From positions 404,256 to 468,255 of the forward strand of contig CP070820.1 in NCBI GenBank assembly GCA_020344315.1: a stretch of 64,000 bases of DNA. The letters are read 5' to 3'. The stretch's first letter is position 1. Each line of letters opens with the position of its first letter. Shown one piece after another: positions 35,629 to 42,947 of this stretch. This DNA is from Candidatus Bathyarchaeum sp. (GTDB taxonomy: Archaea; Thermoproteota; Bathyarchaeia; Bathyarchaeales; Bathyarchaeaceae). The notes below the pieces were generated by a model, which saw only the letters and a list, made by a program, of their open reading frames with translations, was not told where the DNA came from and searched no databases. Made by a program: the position numbers and the translations under genes.

Positions 35629-36009
35629 TTGAAAAAAAATCTGATGAAAAAATTCATGAACGCTTATGTGGGAAACGGCGTACACTTAACAATCAGGGAC
35701 GGAGGAAGCCATTTTAGAGTTCACACGATTCAGGTTATGGAAAAAACGGATGAGTCCTGCCCCGTCAAACAACTCCAGATAGGAGACTATTTCCTCCGCC
35801 TCTTAGTGAGAGATAAAAACAACGATGAAGCAGCCATCTTATGTAACTGGAGCGAGCAGCTCTTTCAAAAGTTGCTAGAGAATTACGCTGACGCCAAAGA
35901 AGCTGGAGCCACCGAGGTTACGATGGTCAAAGGGAATCCCAATCCAGACGACTGGTTTCTACTGTGGAGACCCGAATACCAAGAAAGACCCACAACATAC
36001 ATTGATTAG
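35629..36009 (+). CDS. Conserved-looking 126-aa protein of unknown function
   Basis: The start is TTG 35629, preceded by AGAGGTG; the frame extends upstream but no better ribosome site exists. No recognised family. A basic N-terminus (LKKNLMKKFMNAY) leads into a compact alpha/beta protein with strands GVHLTIRDGGSHFRVHTIQVM and helices EQLFQKLLENYADAKEAGATEV, ending WFLLWRPEY. It looks like a small cytosolic protein under selection (balanced composition). It is divergent from ftsZ across ~190 nt, so the two may be coordinated. Confidence 0.6.
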   Translation: MKKNLMKKFMNAYVGNGVHLTIRDGGSHFRVHTIQVMEKTDESCPVKQLQIGDYFLRLLVRDKNNDEAAILCNWSEQLFQKLLENYADAKEAGATEVTMVKGNPNPDDWFLLWRPEYQERPTTYID

Positions 36010-36281
36010 AGAGCAACTGCCACGACAATCAACTAATGGCAGACTCTGCGTAACGCGCTAATTAATCAACAGAGTTAGTTAGGTTAAAATTTAAATCCAA
36101 AAAATTGGTTTTACTTCAAATGTGAGATTTCCATTTTTGTTTGCTTGCATCCACCTCCTAATTAGAAAGAGAAATAGAGAAAAACCGATTAAATTTAGTT
36201 CGCGAAGGTTAAATCGTTAATAGTTATGTTTATCTTTTGTTGACTCCCTTTGTATTATCATCCAGCTAGGCGTGAAGTTCT
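36010..36281. other. Intergenic region, no gene seen
   Basis: 272 nt, AT-rich, with scattered TTTAAAT-like elements (~36087-36095) that may be promoters for the zinc-finger gene. I see no RNA structure. Confidence 0.4.
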
Positions 36282-36974
36282 GTGCGAGATGTTATTTATC
36301 CCATAGGCGGACCTCGCCCTCCAAGTTCAGAGGAAAAATGTAGCCTATGCAAACGAACCATACCTTACTCGAAACTCATGCGTTGTTTCCGCTGTAAACG
36401 GCTATTCTGCAAAAGCTGCGTAACCGAAGACCTTGTTGAAGGTAAATATCTGGTCTGCCTCAATTGCGCCAGAAGATTTGTGTCACCTAAGGGAACGTTC
36501 AAGAGCAAATACACTCCCCTCACCCTCTATCTGTCACGAAAAGCCAACTGGACAAGATGGGTTAAACTCCAGTTCTCTAGAATTGAAGGGATAATCGGTA
36601 AAGACCTTCCAGCATCCGCCCATCGAACTTCAGAGTGGTGGACGAACACTACGTCATCTCAGGGCAAAGCTTGGCTCAGCGTAGGATGGAAAGTAAAGGA
36701 AGTAAACTTGGAAGAAGGAACCGTGATTTTCACTCGTCCCGAAGTTTTGACACGCGAAAAGAAACATAGGCGCAAGAGAGCCTCCGCCCTTGTCTCCCTT
36801 CCAGAGTATAAACCAAGAAAAACCAGGAAACCGTCATTGACTCGCATAGCCATTGCTCAAGCTAGACTTCAAAACATCTCCCGGAGAAAAGCCTCCATCC
36901 GTAAATATCGCGGAAAATTTCGTCCAAAATCAGCCTATGAAAAACGCCTCTGGAAATCAGAGGAGAAACCCTAA
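36282..36974 (+). CDS. Zinc-finger protein with DUF7662-like domain
   Basis: A 230-residue protein in three parts. A treble-clef/FYVE- or B-box-like zinc module spans ~15-65 (CSLCKRTIPYSKLMRCFRCKRLFCKSC ... LVCLNCARRF). A middle domain (~75-155) has SAHRTSEWWTNTTSSQGKAWLSVGWKVKEVNLEEGTVIFTRP, which recalls the DUF7662 pattern (WW.N ... A.aWl..GW.v..v ... V.F.R), possibly nucleic-acid related. The C-terminal ~75 residues are very basic and probably disordered. The start is GTG 36282. Function unknown; nucleic acid binding is likely. Confidence 0.65.
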   Translation: MRDVIYPIGGPRPPSSEEKCSLCKRTIPYSKLMRCFRCKRLFCKSCVTEDLVEGKYLVCLNCARRFVSPKGTFKSKYTPLTLYLSRKANWTRWVKLQFSRIEGIIGKDLPASAHRTSEWWTNTTSSQGKAWLSVGWKVKEVNLEEGTVIFTRPEVLTREKKHRRKRASALVSLPEYKPRKTRKPSLTRIAIAQARLQNISRRKASIRKYRGKFRPKSAYEKRLWKSEEKP

Positions 36975-37065
36975 GCTAACCAGAAGCTTAGTTTTGGGTT
37001 AACTAGAACGATAAGAAGAGTTTCAACTTCATCTACTTGCTCCTTTGGTCCGAAACAAATAAAGC

Positions 37066-37072
37066 TATAAAT
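37066..37072 (+). promoter_or_regulatory. TATA box of the inositol-1-phosphate synthase gene
   Basis: TATAAAT lies 51 nt upstream of the ATG at 37117, giving a start near 37095 and a ~20-nt leader. Confidence 0.5.
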
Positions 37073-37116
37073 CCAACTTTTCAAATTGCTAAAAGGTACA
37101 AAAAGAATGTGGTTCC

Positions 37117-38214
37117 ATGGGAAGAATTAGAGTTGGTGTAGTTGGTGTAGGCAACTGTTTCGCTGGTCTCGCTCAAGGAATAGAATACTACAAGCGAAAC
37201 AAAACTCAGAATCTGGGGCTGATGCATGAGACGATCGGCGGCTACAGCATAGAAGATATAGACTTTGTTTCTGCCTTCGATGTCGGCGAAAACAAAGTAG
37301 GTAAGCCCCTAAGCGAGGCTATTTTCTCAGACCCAAACTACGTTAAATGGGTTGACACGATCTCCTGCTGTAACAACACCAAAGTGGGGGAGAGCCCCAT
37401 CCTTGACGGCATAGGCGTCTACGTGGCAAGCATGATCAAACCAATCAAACAGACAAAAAAACTGGAAGCCCTTGAGAAAGAAGCTGTAGAAGAGATAGAA
37501 CGCACAGAGACAAAAATATTGATTAATTATCTGCCTGTGGGAAGCCAGAAAGCCACGGAATTTTGGGCAAATATTGCCCTTAAGACGGGCTGCGCCTTCA
37601 TTAACTGCATGCCTGTCTTCATTGCATCAAACAAGGTGTGGCTGAGAAAGTTCGAAGAGAAGGGTCTTCCTGTTGTGGGAGACGACATCAAAGGAGTAAT
37701 CGGAGCAACAATAACCCACAGAACTCTTGCCAAACTCTGCTTGGATCGAGGGGCGGTGATAGACAGAACATATCAGATTAACGTCGGCGGCAACACAGAC
37801 TTCGCCAACATGCTTGAACGGGAGCGGTTGGAGAGCAAAAAAATATCGAAAACAGAAGCCGTGCAAAGTTTGATTCCGAAGAAACGACGCTTGGCTGATA
37901 AGGACATCTACATAGGACCAAGCGATTTCATTCCCTTCCTAGGCAACACCAAACTGGCTTTCATCCGAATAGAGGGAAGAATGTTCGCGAATGTGCCCTT
38001 CAACATGGAAGTCAGGTTAGATGTGGATGACAAAGCCAATTCTGGAGGAATAGCAGTAGACGCAATAAGATGCGCACAACTAGCTCTGGACAAAGGAGTC
38101 AGCGGCAACTTAACTTACGCTTCCGCTTATCTGATGAAACACCCCTTAATACAAATGGGCGATGAAGAAGCCAGACAAAACCTGGATGAGTGGATTTCTG
38201 AACTGGAAAAATAG
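37117..38214 (+). CDS. myo-Inositol-1-phosphate synthase
   Basis: NAD-dependent enzyme that isomerises glucose 6-phosphate to L-myo-inositol 1-phosphate, precursor of archaeal inositol ether lipids and of di-myo-inositol phosphate. The 365-residue length fits the archaeal/bacterial form. It opens with VGVVGVGNCFAGLAQGIEYYK (Rossmann GxGNC), then VSAFDVGENKVGK, INYLPVGSQKATEFWA, FINCMPVFIAS, VVGDDIKGVIGATITHRTL (catalytic lysine region) and NVGGNTDFANM. It is followed after 14 nt by the DUF1638 gene. Confidence 0.93.
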   Translation: MGRIRVGVVGVGNCFAGLAQGIEYYKRNKTQNLGLMHETIGGYSIEDIDFVSAFDVGENKVGKPLSEAIFSDPNYVKWVDTISCCNNTKVGESPILDGIGVYVASMIKPIKQTKKLEALEKEAVEEIERTETKILINYLPVGSQKATEFWANIALKTGCAFINCMPVFIASNKVWLRKFEEKGLPVVGDDIKGVIGATITHRTLAKLCLDRGAVIDRTYQINVGGNTDFANMLERERLESKKISKTEAVQSLIPKKRRLADKDIYIGPSDFIPFLGNTKLAFIRIEGRMFANVPFNMEVRLDVDDKANSGGIAVDAIRCAQLALDKGVSGNLTYASAYLMKHPLIQMGDEEARQNLDEWISELEK

Positions 38215-38228
38215 AGAGAATCAGAAAG

Positions 38229-38852
38229 TTGTGCAATCATAATAGACCTTACCTTATTTCTTGCGGTATCTTAAGGAAAGAGATCGAAAAACTTGTAGAG
38301 GAAAGGTCAATTTGCGTTGAACCGTATTTTTTGGACGCAGGTCTCCATGTAGACTATAACCAGTTGGAGAAAGAGCTGACATCCGCAATCGAAGAATGCT
38401 CAAAACACGGGTCAAACGGAATAGTGGTTGTTTACGGTGATCTGTGCCATCCGAGAATCAAAAAGATCGTTGAGAAGCATAGTAACTCTGTGAAAGTTGA
38501 TGCCTTGAACTGCATCGATTGTCTGCTTGGCGGTCATGGAAGACTTTTGCAAATCGATCCAGACAACGATCACTTCTATCTTTCTCCCGGATGGATGCCC
38601 TCAAACTTGGAAAAGAACGTACATTTCCGTCAAGTCTTCGATTGGAGTGAAGACGAAATAAAAACCCTGTTTAGAGACCTCAAGGGCGTTATTTTAATTG
38701 ATTCTCTTGGAAATTTAGACGAGTTCAAAAGTGACACTGAAAAATTCAGTTCTAATACCGGAATTCCCGTCAAAAACACGGAAGATGTGGGCACTCACGG
38801 ACTCAAAGCTGTTATTCTTGAAGCTATCAAAAAACTTAAGCCGCAGCCTTGA
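38229..38852 (+). CDS. DUF1638-family protein
   Basis: A 207-residue protein of a family found in archaea and anaerobic bacteria. Signature parts: YLISCGILRKEIEKLVEER at the start, the GIVVVYGDLCHPRI strand, DALNCIDCLLGGHGRLLQIDPDNDHFYLSPGWM in the middle. Cysteines in SCGIL, DLCHP and NCIDCL are family-conserved and could bind metal. Homologues in methanogens often neighbour corrinoid methyltransferases, but no methyltransferase is seen here. The start is TTG 38229. It lies directly behind the inositol-1-phosphate synthase gene, probably in one transcript. Confidence 0.72.
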   Translation: MCNHNRPYLISCGILRKEIEKLVEERSICVEPYFLDAGLHVDYNQLEKELTSAIEECSKHGSNGIVVVYGDLCHPRIKKIVEKHSNSVKVDALNCIDCLLGGHGRLLQIDPDNDHFYLSPGWMPSNLEKNVHFRQVFDWSEDEIKTLFRDLKGVILIDSLGNLDEFKSDTEKFSSNTGIPVKNTEDVGTHGLKAVILEAIKKLKPQP

Positions 38853-38995
38853 GAAAACCATTAGTTTCCAACCAAAATCTGCACTGAATTACAAAAAGCC
38901 TTATCATTAATTATTAAAATCGCTCGAACAAGTTCTGGAAAGCAATAAATGTAATTGTTAATCATATAGTGAGTTCATCAGGGGAATAATTTGAA

Positions 38996-39529
38996 TTGCA
39001 GAAACCTGAGTTTTTCTCAAGTAGGAGAAACTTGGTAATTAGTGCAATTGTTCTTGTGTTGGTTATTCCCAGTACAATTTATCTCTTATTTTTCAATTTT
39101 GGCGAAAAGGACATTTCTTGGATAGATGATGTCAACGGGTTTATTGAAGAAGCGAAACCTTTTCCTGAACCTGATCTACCCGGGATGTCAATGTACCGCT
39201 TCTATTTGTATGAAAACGGAAGTGATCAATTAATCTACTGTACTAGCCTTAAGACCAATTTTGTCGCTTACATTAGAGGTCTTCTAAATCAAGTAAATTC
39301 TGTTATCAACAGTTCAATCAGCGAGGATTTCTTGGATGAAATTAGAGGAGCAAACAAAATCTTGATGTTTTTCTTTCGGAGATACGAAGATTTTTGGTCA
39401 ATTAAAAACGTAGAGAGAGCATATTTCATTTTAGAGTATAATATAAACAAAGATTTGGAAGGAACAATAATTATACAACGTGCCTTCACGGAGGAAGGAG
39501 AATATAGCCTAAGAGAGATTAGGAAATAA
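38996..39529 (+). CDS. Single-span membrane-anchored protein of unknown function
   Basis: A 177-residue protein with one N-terminal membrane helix (~13-33, LVISAIVLVLVIPSTIYLLFF) and an extracellular-type domain rich in Phe, Tyr and acidic residues. No recognisable motif. The start is TTG 38996. Upstream (38853-38995) is AT-rich. It could be a membrane-proximal lipoprotein-like factor, but no family is recognised. Confidence 0.55.
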   Translation: MQKPEFFSSRRNLVISAIVLVLVIPSTIYLLFFNFGEKDISWIDDVNGFIEEAKPFPEPDLPGMSMYRFYLYENGSDQLIYCTSLKTNFVAYIRGLLNQVNSVINSSISEDFLDEIRGANKILMFFFRRYEDFWSIKNVERAYFILEYNINKDLEGTIIIQRAFTEEGEYSLREIRK

Positions 39530-39742
39530 TCACTCCTTGTTTACTCGGCTCGTCAATGTTAATTGACCAAACCAGAAAAAAGAGAAAATTTTGGACTTAG
39601 GAACTAAAATTTAGTATCAAATGTGCGCGTTAGATTGTCAGTGTTTTAGCTGTTGTTCGTGGAAATAAGCCCCTTTTAGTTTTAACTAGAAACAAGTTGA
39701 ACGCAAGTAAATCCTATCATCCAAAATCCCCGTCACGGCTCT

Positions 39743-40636
39743 TCAAATTGTTAGGGAGTGCTTACGATATTTGAAGAGGCCAGGGAATATATAATAGGTA
39801 GCTCCTTTTATCGCATAACCGAGAGACTTGGCGATATCATAACCGTCACTCACTCTATTCCGTGTTCTCGTGAAAACTCCAGCCCCCTGTTCATAAGAAA
39901 TCCTTCCAAACCTCGACATTAACCTAGAAATTTTTTGATCTTCAGCTATTCCCAGCTCTGGATCATAAGGGCCATGTCCGTTACAGGACATCCTGCTGGC
40001 AACGTTATGCAACAGGGCTATGCTACATCCGGGAACGCTAGCTCCAATTACCGCAATTCCACCTATTCTAACAGTTGGAAACTTCAGGGAAAGACGGGTC
40101 ACAAAGTTTGCTCCCATGATTCCAAATCTTCTTCCTAGCTTAAGGCTGTCTCTGGGTCTCAAAGACGGAACGCTGGCAACGATATCCTTCCTTTTGAAGG
40201 CGGAATACATCACTTCGAAATAGTTTTCGTATTTGTCCAATTCAGAAAATATGTAGGCATCGTCATTCTGGGTCCCCGTAGAGAAGAGGGAGTCAATGTC
40301 ATGAAAAACGATTATCTTTCCCTTCGCATGCCTGAATCCCAAATTCCTTCCTATGGCGGGAGAATCCCACCATGAATACTTAACTATCCCAGATTTCCAG
40401 AGTTTCTCCCTATACTCTCCGTATTCTCTTGGAGAAATTATTGTGGAGTCCTCAATTTCGGGAAACTCCGCATTTTCTCCTGCATCAACAACTAAAAATT
40501 CGATTGCTTTTTTGTTTCCTCTTTTTTCTTCAAAAACTTGCTTCGCTATCTCCCAGTTGTTGAAAGTCTCTTTGATGGCTCTTGTATCTTTTTCGCCTCT
40601 TCCTGTTGTTATCACCGAGAATACTGGGTGTGACAT
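39743..40636 (-). CDS. Family 2-like glycosyltransferase
   Basis: About 298 residues from ATG 40636 (MSHPVFSVITTGRGEKD); an ATG at 40654 is an alternative. The GT-A fold pattern: FSVITTGRG, IEFLVVDAGENAEF, PAIGRNLGFRHAKGKIIVFHDIDSLFS (the DxD metal site D-I-D), and a late EDQKISRLMSRFGRI. It probably moves a sugar from an activated donor onto lipid or protein; the donor is unknown. The C-terminal YDIAKSLGYAIKGATYYIFPGLF may be a membrane-associating helix. Confidence 0.72.
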   Translation of the reverse strand: MSHPVFSVITTGRGEKDTRAIKETFNNWEIAKQVFEEKRGNKKAIEFLVVDAGENAEFPEIEDSTIISPREYGEYREKLWKSGIVKYSWWDSPAIGRNLGFRHAKGKIIVFHDIDSLFSTGTQNDDAYIFSELDKYENYFEVMYSAFKRKDIVASVPSLRPRDSLKLGRRFGIMGANFVTRLSLKFPTVRIGGIAVIGASVPGCSIALLHNVASRMSCNGHGPYDPELGIAEDQKISRLMSRFGRISYEQGAGVFTRTRNRVSDGYDIAKSLGYAIKGATYYIFPGLFKYRKHSLTI

Positions 40637-40704
40637 AACCTTTCTTAGAAGCATAATGGGTTTTTATCACTTTTGCTTACGTTTCTGATGAAAACCGTGG
40701 TTAC

Positions 40705-41556
40705 CTATTTCCTGATACGATATGTCTTGGAGAAATATTTGCCATAGGCTAACGCAGAAAGGGCTGAAACCCACGCAGCTGCATTCTGACAGAAAACATA
40801 TCTCCACAAGAGGTCCCCCCCGGTTAAGGACGGGGGGCTTGATGTCACGAGACCTCCAAACGCGTTTCTGAAACCAGGAGCTATGGCACGCAAGCCGCCG
40901 TCTATGGCTGATACTATGGGAGCCAATGCGTTAGCTATCCCCTGCAATACCTCGACTATTTTCAAAACAAACCCGTGGAGAGCCGAGTTTCCGCTGTAAA
41001 GTTCAATCGCGAAGTCGTTAATCAGATGAGGGTACACCAAAACAGACAACAGAATAATTGACAACAGAAAGATCGTTAAGACAGTTACAGTGCTTTCAAA
41101 GGTTAATCTGCCGAAAGAGAGCCTCCGCTGCACAAATGAAACGCCGCGAGACCGAAGAAAAAAGCTGCCAATTTGACTGAAAAGATTTTCAATAGCCCCA
41201 AAGATCCTTCGAAGGAAGCTTAATCGTGCTTTTCTTCTTCTTGGGTGCCTTCTACGGATTTGTGAGACCTTGGGTTGAGATTTTCTACGTGCCCCTTTGG
41301 CTAAATGTTTTGTTAGGTATATCCAGCTTGAGACTAGGACAATTACGACGCCAAGGGGAAGAAGATGAAAGAGAGGGCTGATAGTTATGGTGAAAAATTT
41401 GAATGCAAAAGCTTCTGTTAGCCCTGCAACCGTGAAAATTGAGACCATGAAGAGCTCGGAAATAAGCGCTAGGGCAAGAAAAAAGGCTATTGTTAACAAT
41501 CCCTTTGGTGCAGTCCAGCTGAAAGTTAAGCGGTTCCTTTGTCCTTTAGATGACAT
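40705..41556 (-). CDS. Multi-span membrane protein with a basic loop
   Basis: A 283-residue protein. Likely helices at ~20-42, ~53-80 and ~155-178, and a less certain one at ~250-272. Between the second and third spans is an arginine-rich cytoplasmic loop of ~70 residues (SQIRRRHPRRRKARLSFLRR). The segment between the third and last spans is glycine/alanine rich. No known family is recognised. It is divergent from the TackOD1 gene, so a functional pairing is possible. The start is ATG 41556. Confidence 0.55.
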   Translation of the reverse strand: MSSKGQRNRLTFSWTAPKGLLTIAFFLALALISELFMVSIFTVAGLTEAFAFKFFTITISPLFHLLPLGVVIVLVSSWIYLTKHLAKGARRKSQPKVSQIRRRHPRRRKARLSFLRRIFGAIENLFSQIGSFFLRSRGVSFVQRRLSFGRLTFESTVTVLTIFLLSIILLSVLVYPHLINDFAIELYSGNSALHGFVLKIVEVLQGIANALAPIVSAIDGGLRAIAPGFRNAFGGLVTSSPPSLTGGDLLWRYVFCQNAAAWVSALSALAYGKYFSKTYRIRK

Positions 41557-41965
41557 TATTGGTTCCCTCGGTGATGTTATGTCTTCTCCACTTTACTTGC
41601 CTTAGGTGTATTATTTAGGATAATAATCTTCTTATTTAATTTTGACTTGCTCTCGTTCACCCTACAATATTGCTGCCCATTGGTCTTGAAGCGTATTCTT
41701 GTAATAATCGGAATTTGCTCTTCTCTGTGAAATGGCAAGGAAAAACGTTTGTTCGATTGCAATTCATTTTTCTGGAATGTAAAACATATGTGATTGTTAT
41801 GAATTGTTTTACACAGGAAGACGTCATCGATGCTGTGTAATGAAAAGATGAATGCGAAGTATGAATTGCTCCTCCATAAGATTTTAAATGCTTTAAAGCA
41901 TAGCATACATCCTAGAAGCGGTTGAGAGGACCGCCTACGCCGCAGGCCAGAAAAGGAGACAGTAA
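41557..41965. other. Divergent intergenic region with 5' UTR hairpin
   Basis: About 410 nt. A minus-strand 109-codon frame (41577-41906) looks spurious: low-complexity composition and no start site. A plus-strand TATA (ATTTTAAATG, 41881-41890) serves the TackOD1 gene. Downstream, GCGGT-TGAGAGG-ACCGC (41918-41934) makes a 5-bp hairpin in the leader, then GGAG before the ATG at 41966. Confidence 0.4.
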
Positions 41966-42946
41966 ATGCCGAAAGTTTCGAAAAAAGAACTGCAAAAGCT
42001 GTACAAAAACAATAAAGTGCAGCTTCTTATCAGCAAATTTATGAGCGATACGCCTGACAACTTAAATCCGATTTACGAGCCGAAACACGGTTTCAGGTAT
42101 CCGATTGTGGATGAGATTGTGGGAGGCACCTCCAGCGCAGAGGAATTTTTGGAGAAACTATTTGAAGGCGGCGTTCTGGAGAGGAAACTTTACGACAAAA
42201 TCATCTATTGTCCATCTTGTAGTTCAGCAAACGTTTCTATACATTATACCTGTCCCCACTGCAAATCTTTTGACGTCAAGAAGAGTGCCTTGGTTGAACA
42301 CATAAAATGTGGATATATCGATACCGAAGACCACTTTCAGGAAGAAGGCAAACTGGTGTGTCCTAGATGCCGCAAAGAATTAGTGAATCCTGATCTGGAC
42401 TATCACAGAGCAGGAATATGGTGTACCTGTAATCAATGTAGCAAGAGCTTTGACATTCCGGTTCCAGCCCACTTTTGCCGTGAATGCCAAAACAAATTCA
42501 CTTTTGACGAAGCCATTTACAAAGACATATACTCCTACAATTTAACCTCAGATGCTAAAAAAGAAGCGACGCTTGGTTGGATTCTTATCGCGCCTATGAT
42601 GGAATTTTTGGATAATCTCGGATTCGAAGTAGAGAGTCCCGGTTTCTTGAATGGAAAATCTGGGACCAGTCACATGTTTGACCTAACCGCCGTCTCTGCT
42701 GGGAAGAAACGAAACACAACCGCGATTGATCTTGCAACTTCCACGGAGGGTACTGTATCTGAGCAGTCGGTAATCGCTATGTTCGCTAAGATTTTCGATG
42801 CTACACCAGACAAGGCATGTCTTGTGGCGATTCCAAAGATGAGTGAGAGCGGAAGAAAATTGGCAGCACTTTACAAGATAAATCTGATTGAGGCCGAAGA
42901 TCAGGATGCAGCACTAGAAGCATTAAAGGCTTGCGTAGAGAAATAA
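41966..42946 (+). CDS. TackOD1-type zinc protein with endonuclease-like C-terminus
   Basis: A 326-residue protein. The N-terminal ~75 residues look like a winged-helix-like segment. Then a chain of zinc ribbons (~80-165) carries CPSC, CPHC, EHIKCGYID, CPRC, CTCNQCSK and CRECQNKF, matching the TackOD1 domain known from Thaumarchaeota and relatives. The C-terminal ~130 residues (LGFEVESPGFLNGKSGTSHMFDLTAVSAGKKRNTTAIDLATS) resemble a restriction-endonuclease-like (PD-(D/E)xK) fold, with D..A-I-D residues in the right order. A defence, signalling or DNA repair role is possible; no direct evidence. Good SD (GGAGACAGTAA ATG). Confidence 0.65.
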   Translation: MPKVSKKELQKLYKNNKVQLLISKFMSDTPDNLNPIYEPKHGFRYPIVDEIVGGTSSAEEFLEKLFEGGVLERKLYDKIIYCPSCSSANVSIHYTCPHCKSFDVKKSALVEHIKCGYIDTEDHFQEEGKLVCPRCRKELVNPDLDYHRAGIWCTCNQCSKSFDIPVPAHFCRECQNKFTFDEAIYKDIYSYNLTSDAKKEATLGWILIAPMMEFLDNLGFEVESPGFLNGKSGTSHMFDLTAVSAGKKRNTTAIDLATSTEGTVSEQSVIAMFAKIFDATPDKACLVAIPKMSESGRKLAALYKINLIEAEDQDAALEALKACVEK

Positions 42947-42947
42947 A

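Noticed and set aside
41577-41906. 109-codon minus-strand frame in the intergenic region
   Set aside because: No ribosome site, biased composition, and it overlaps the promoter region of the TackOD1 gene.
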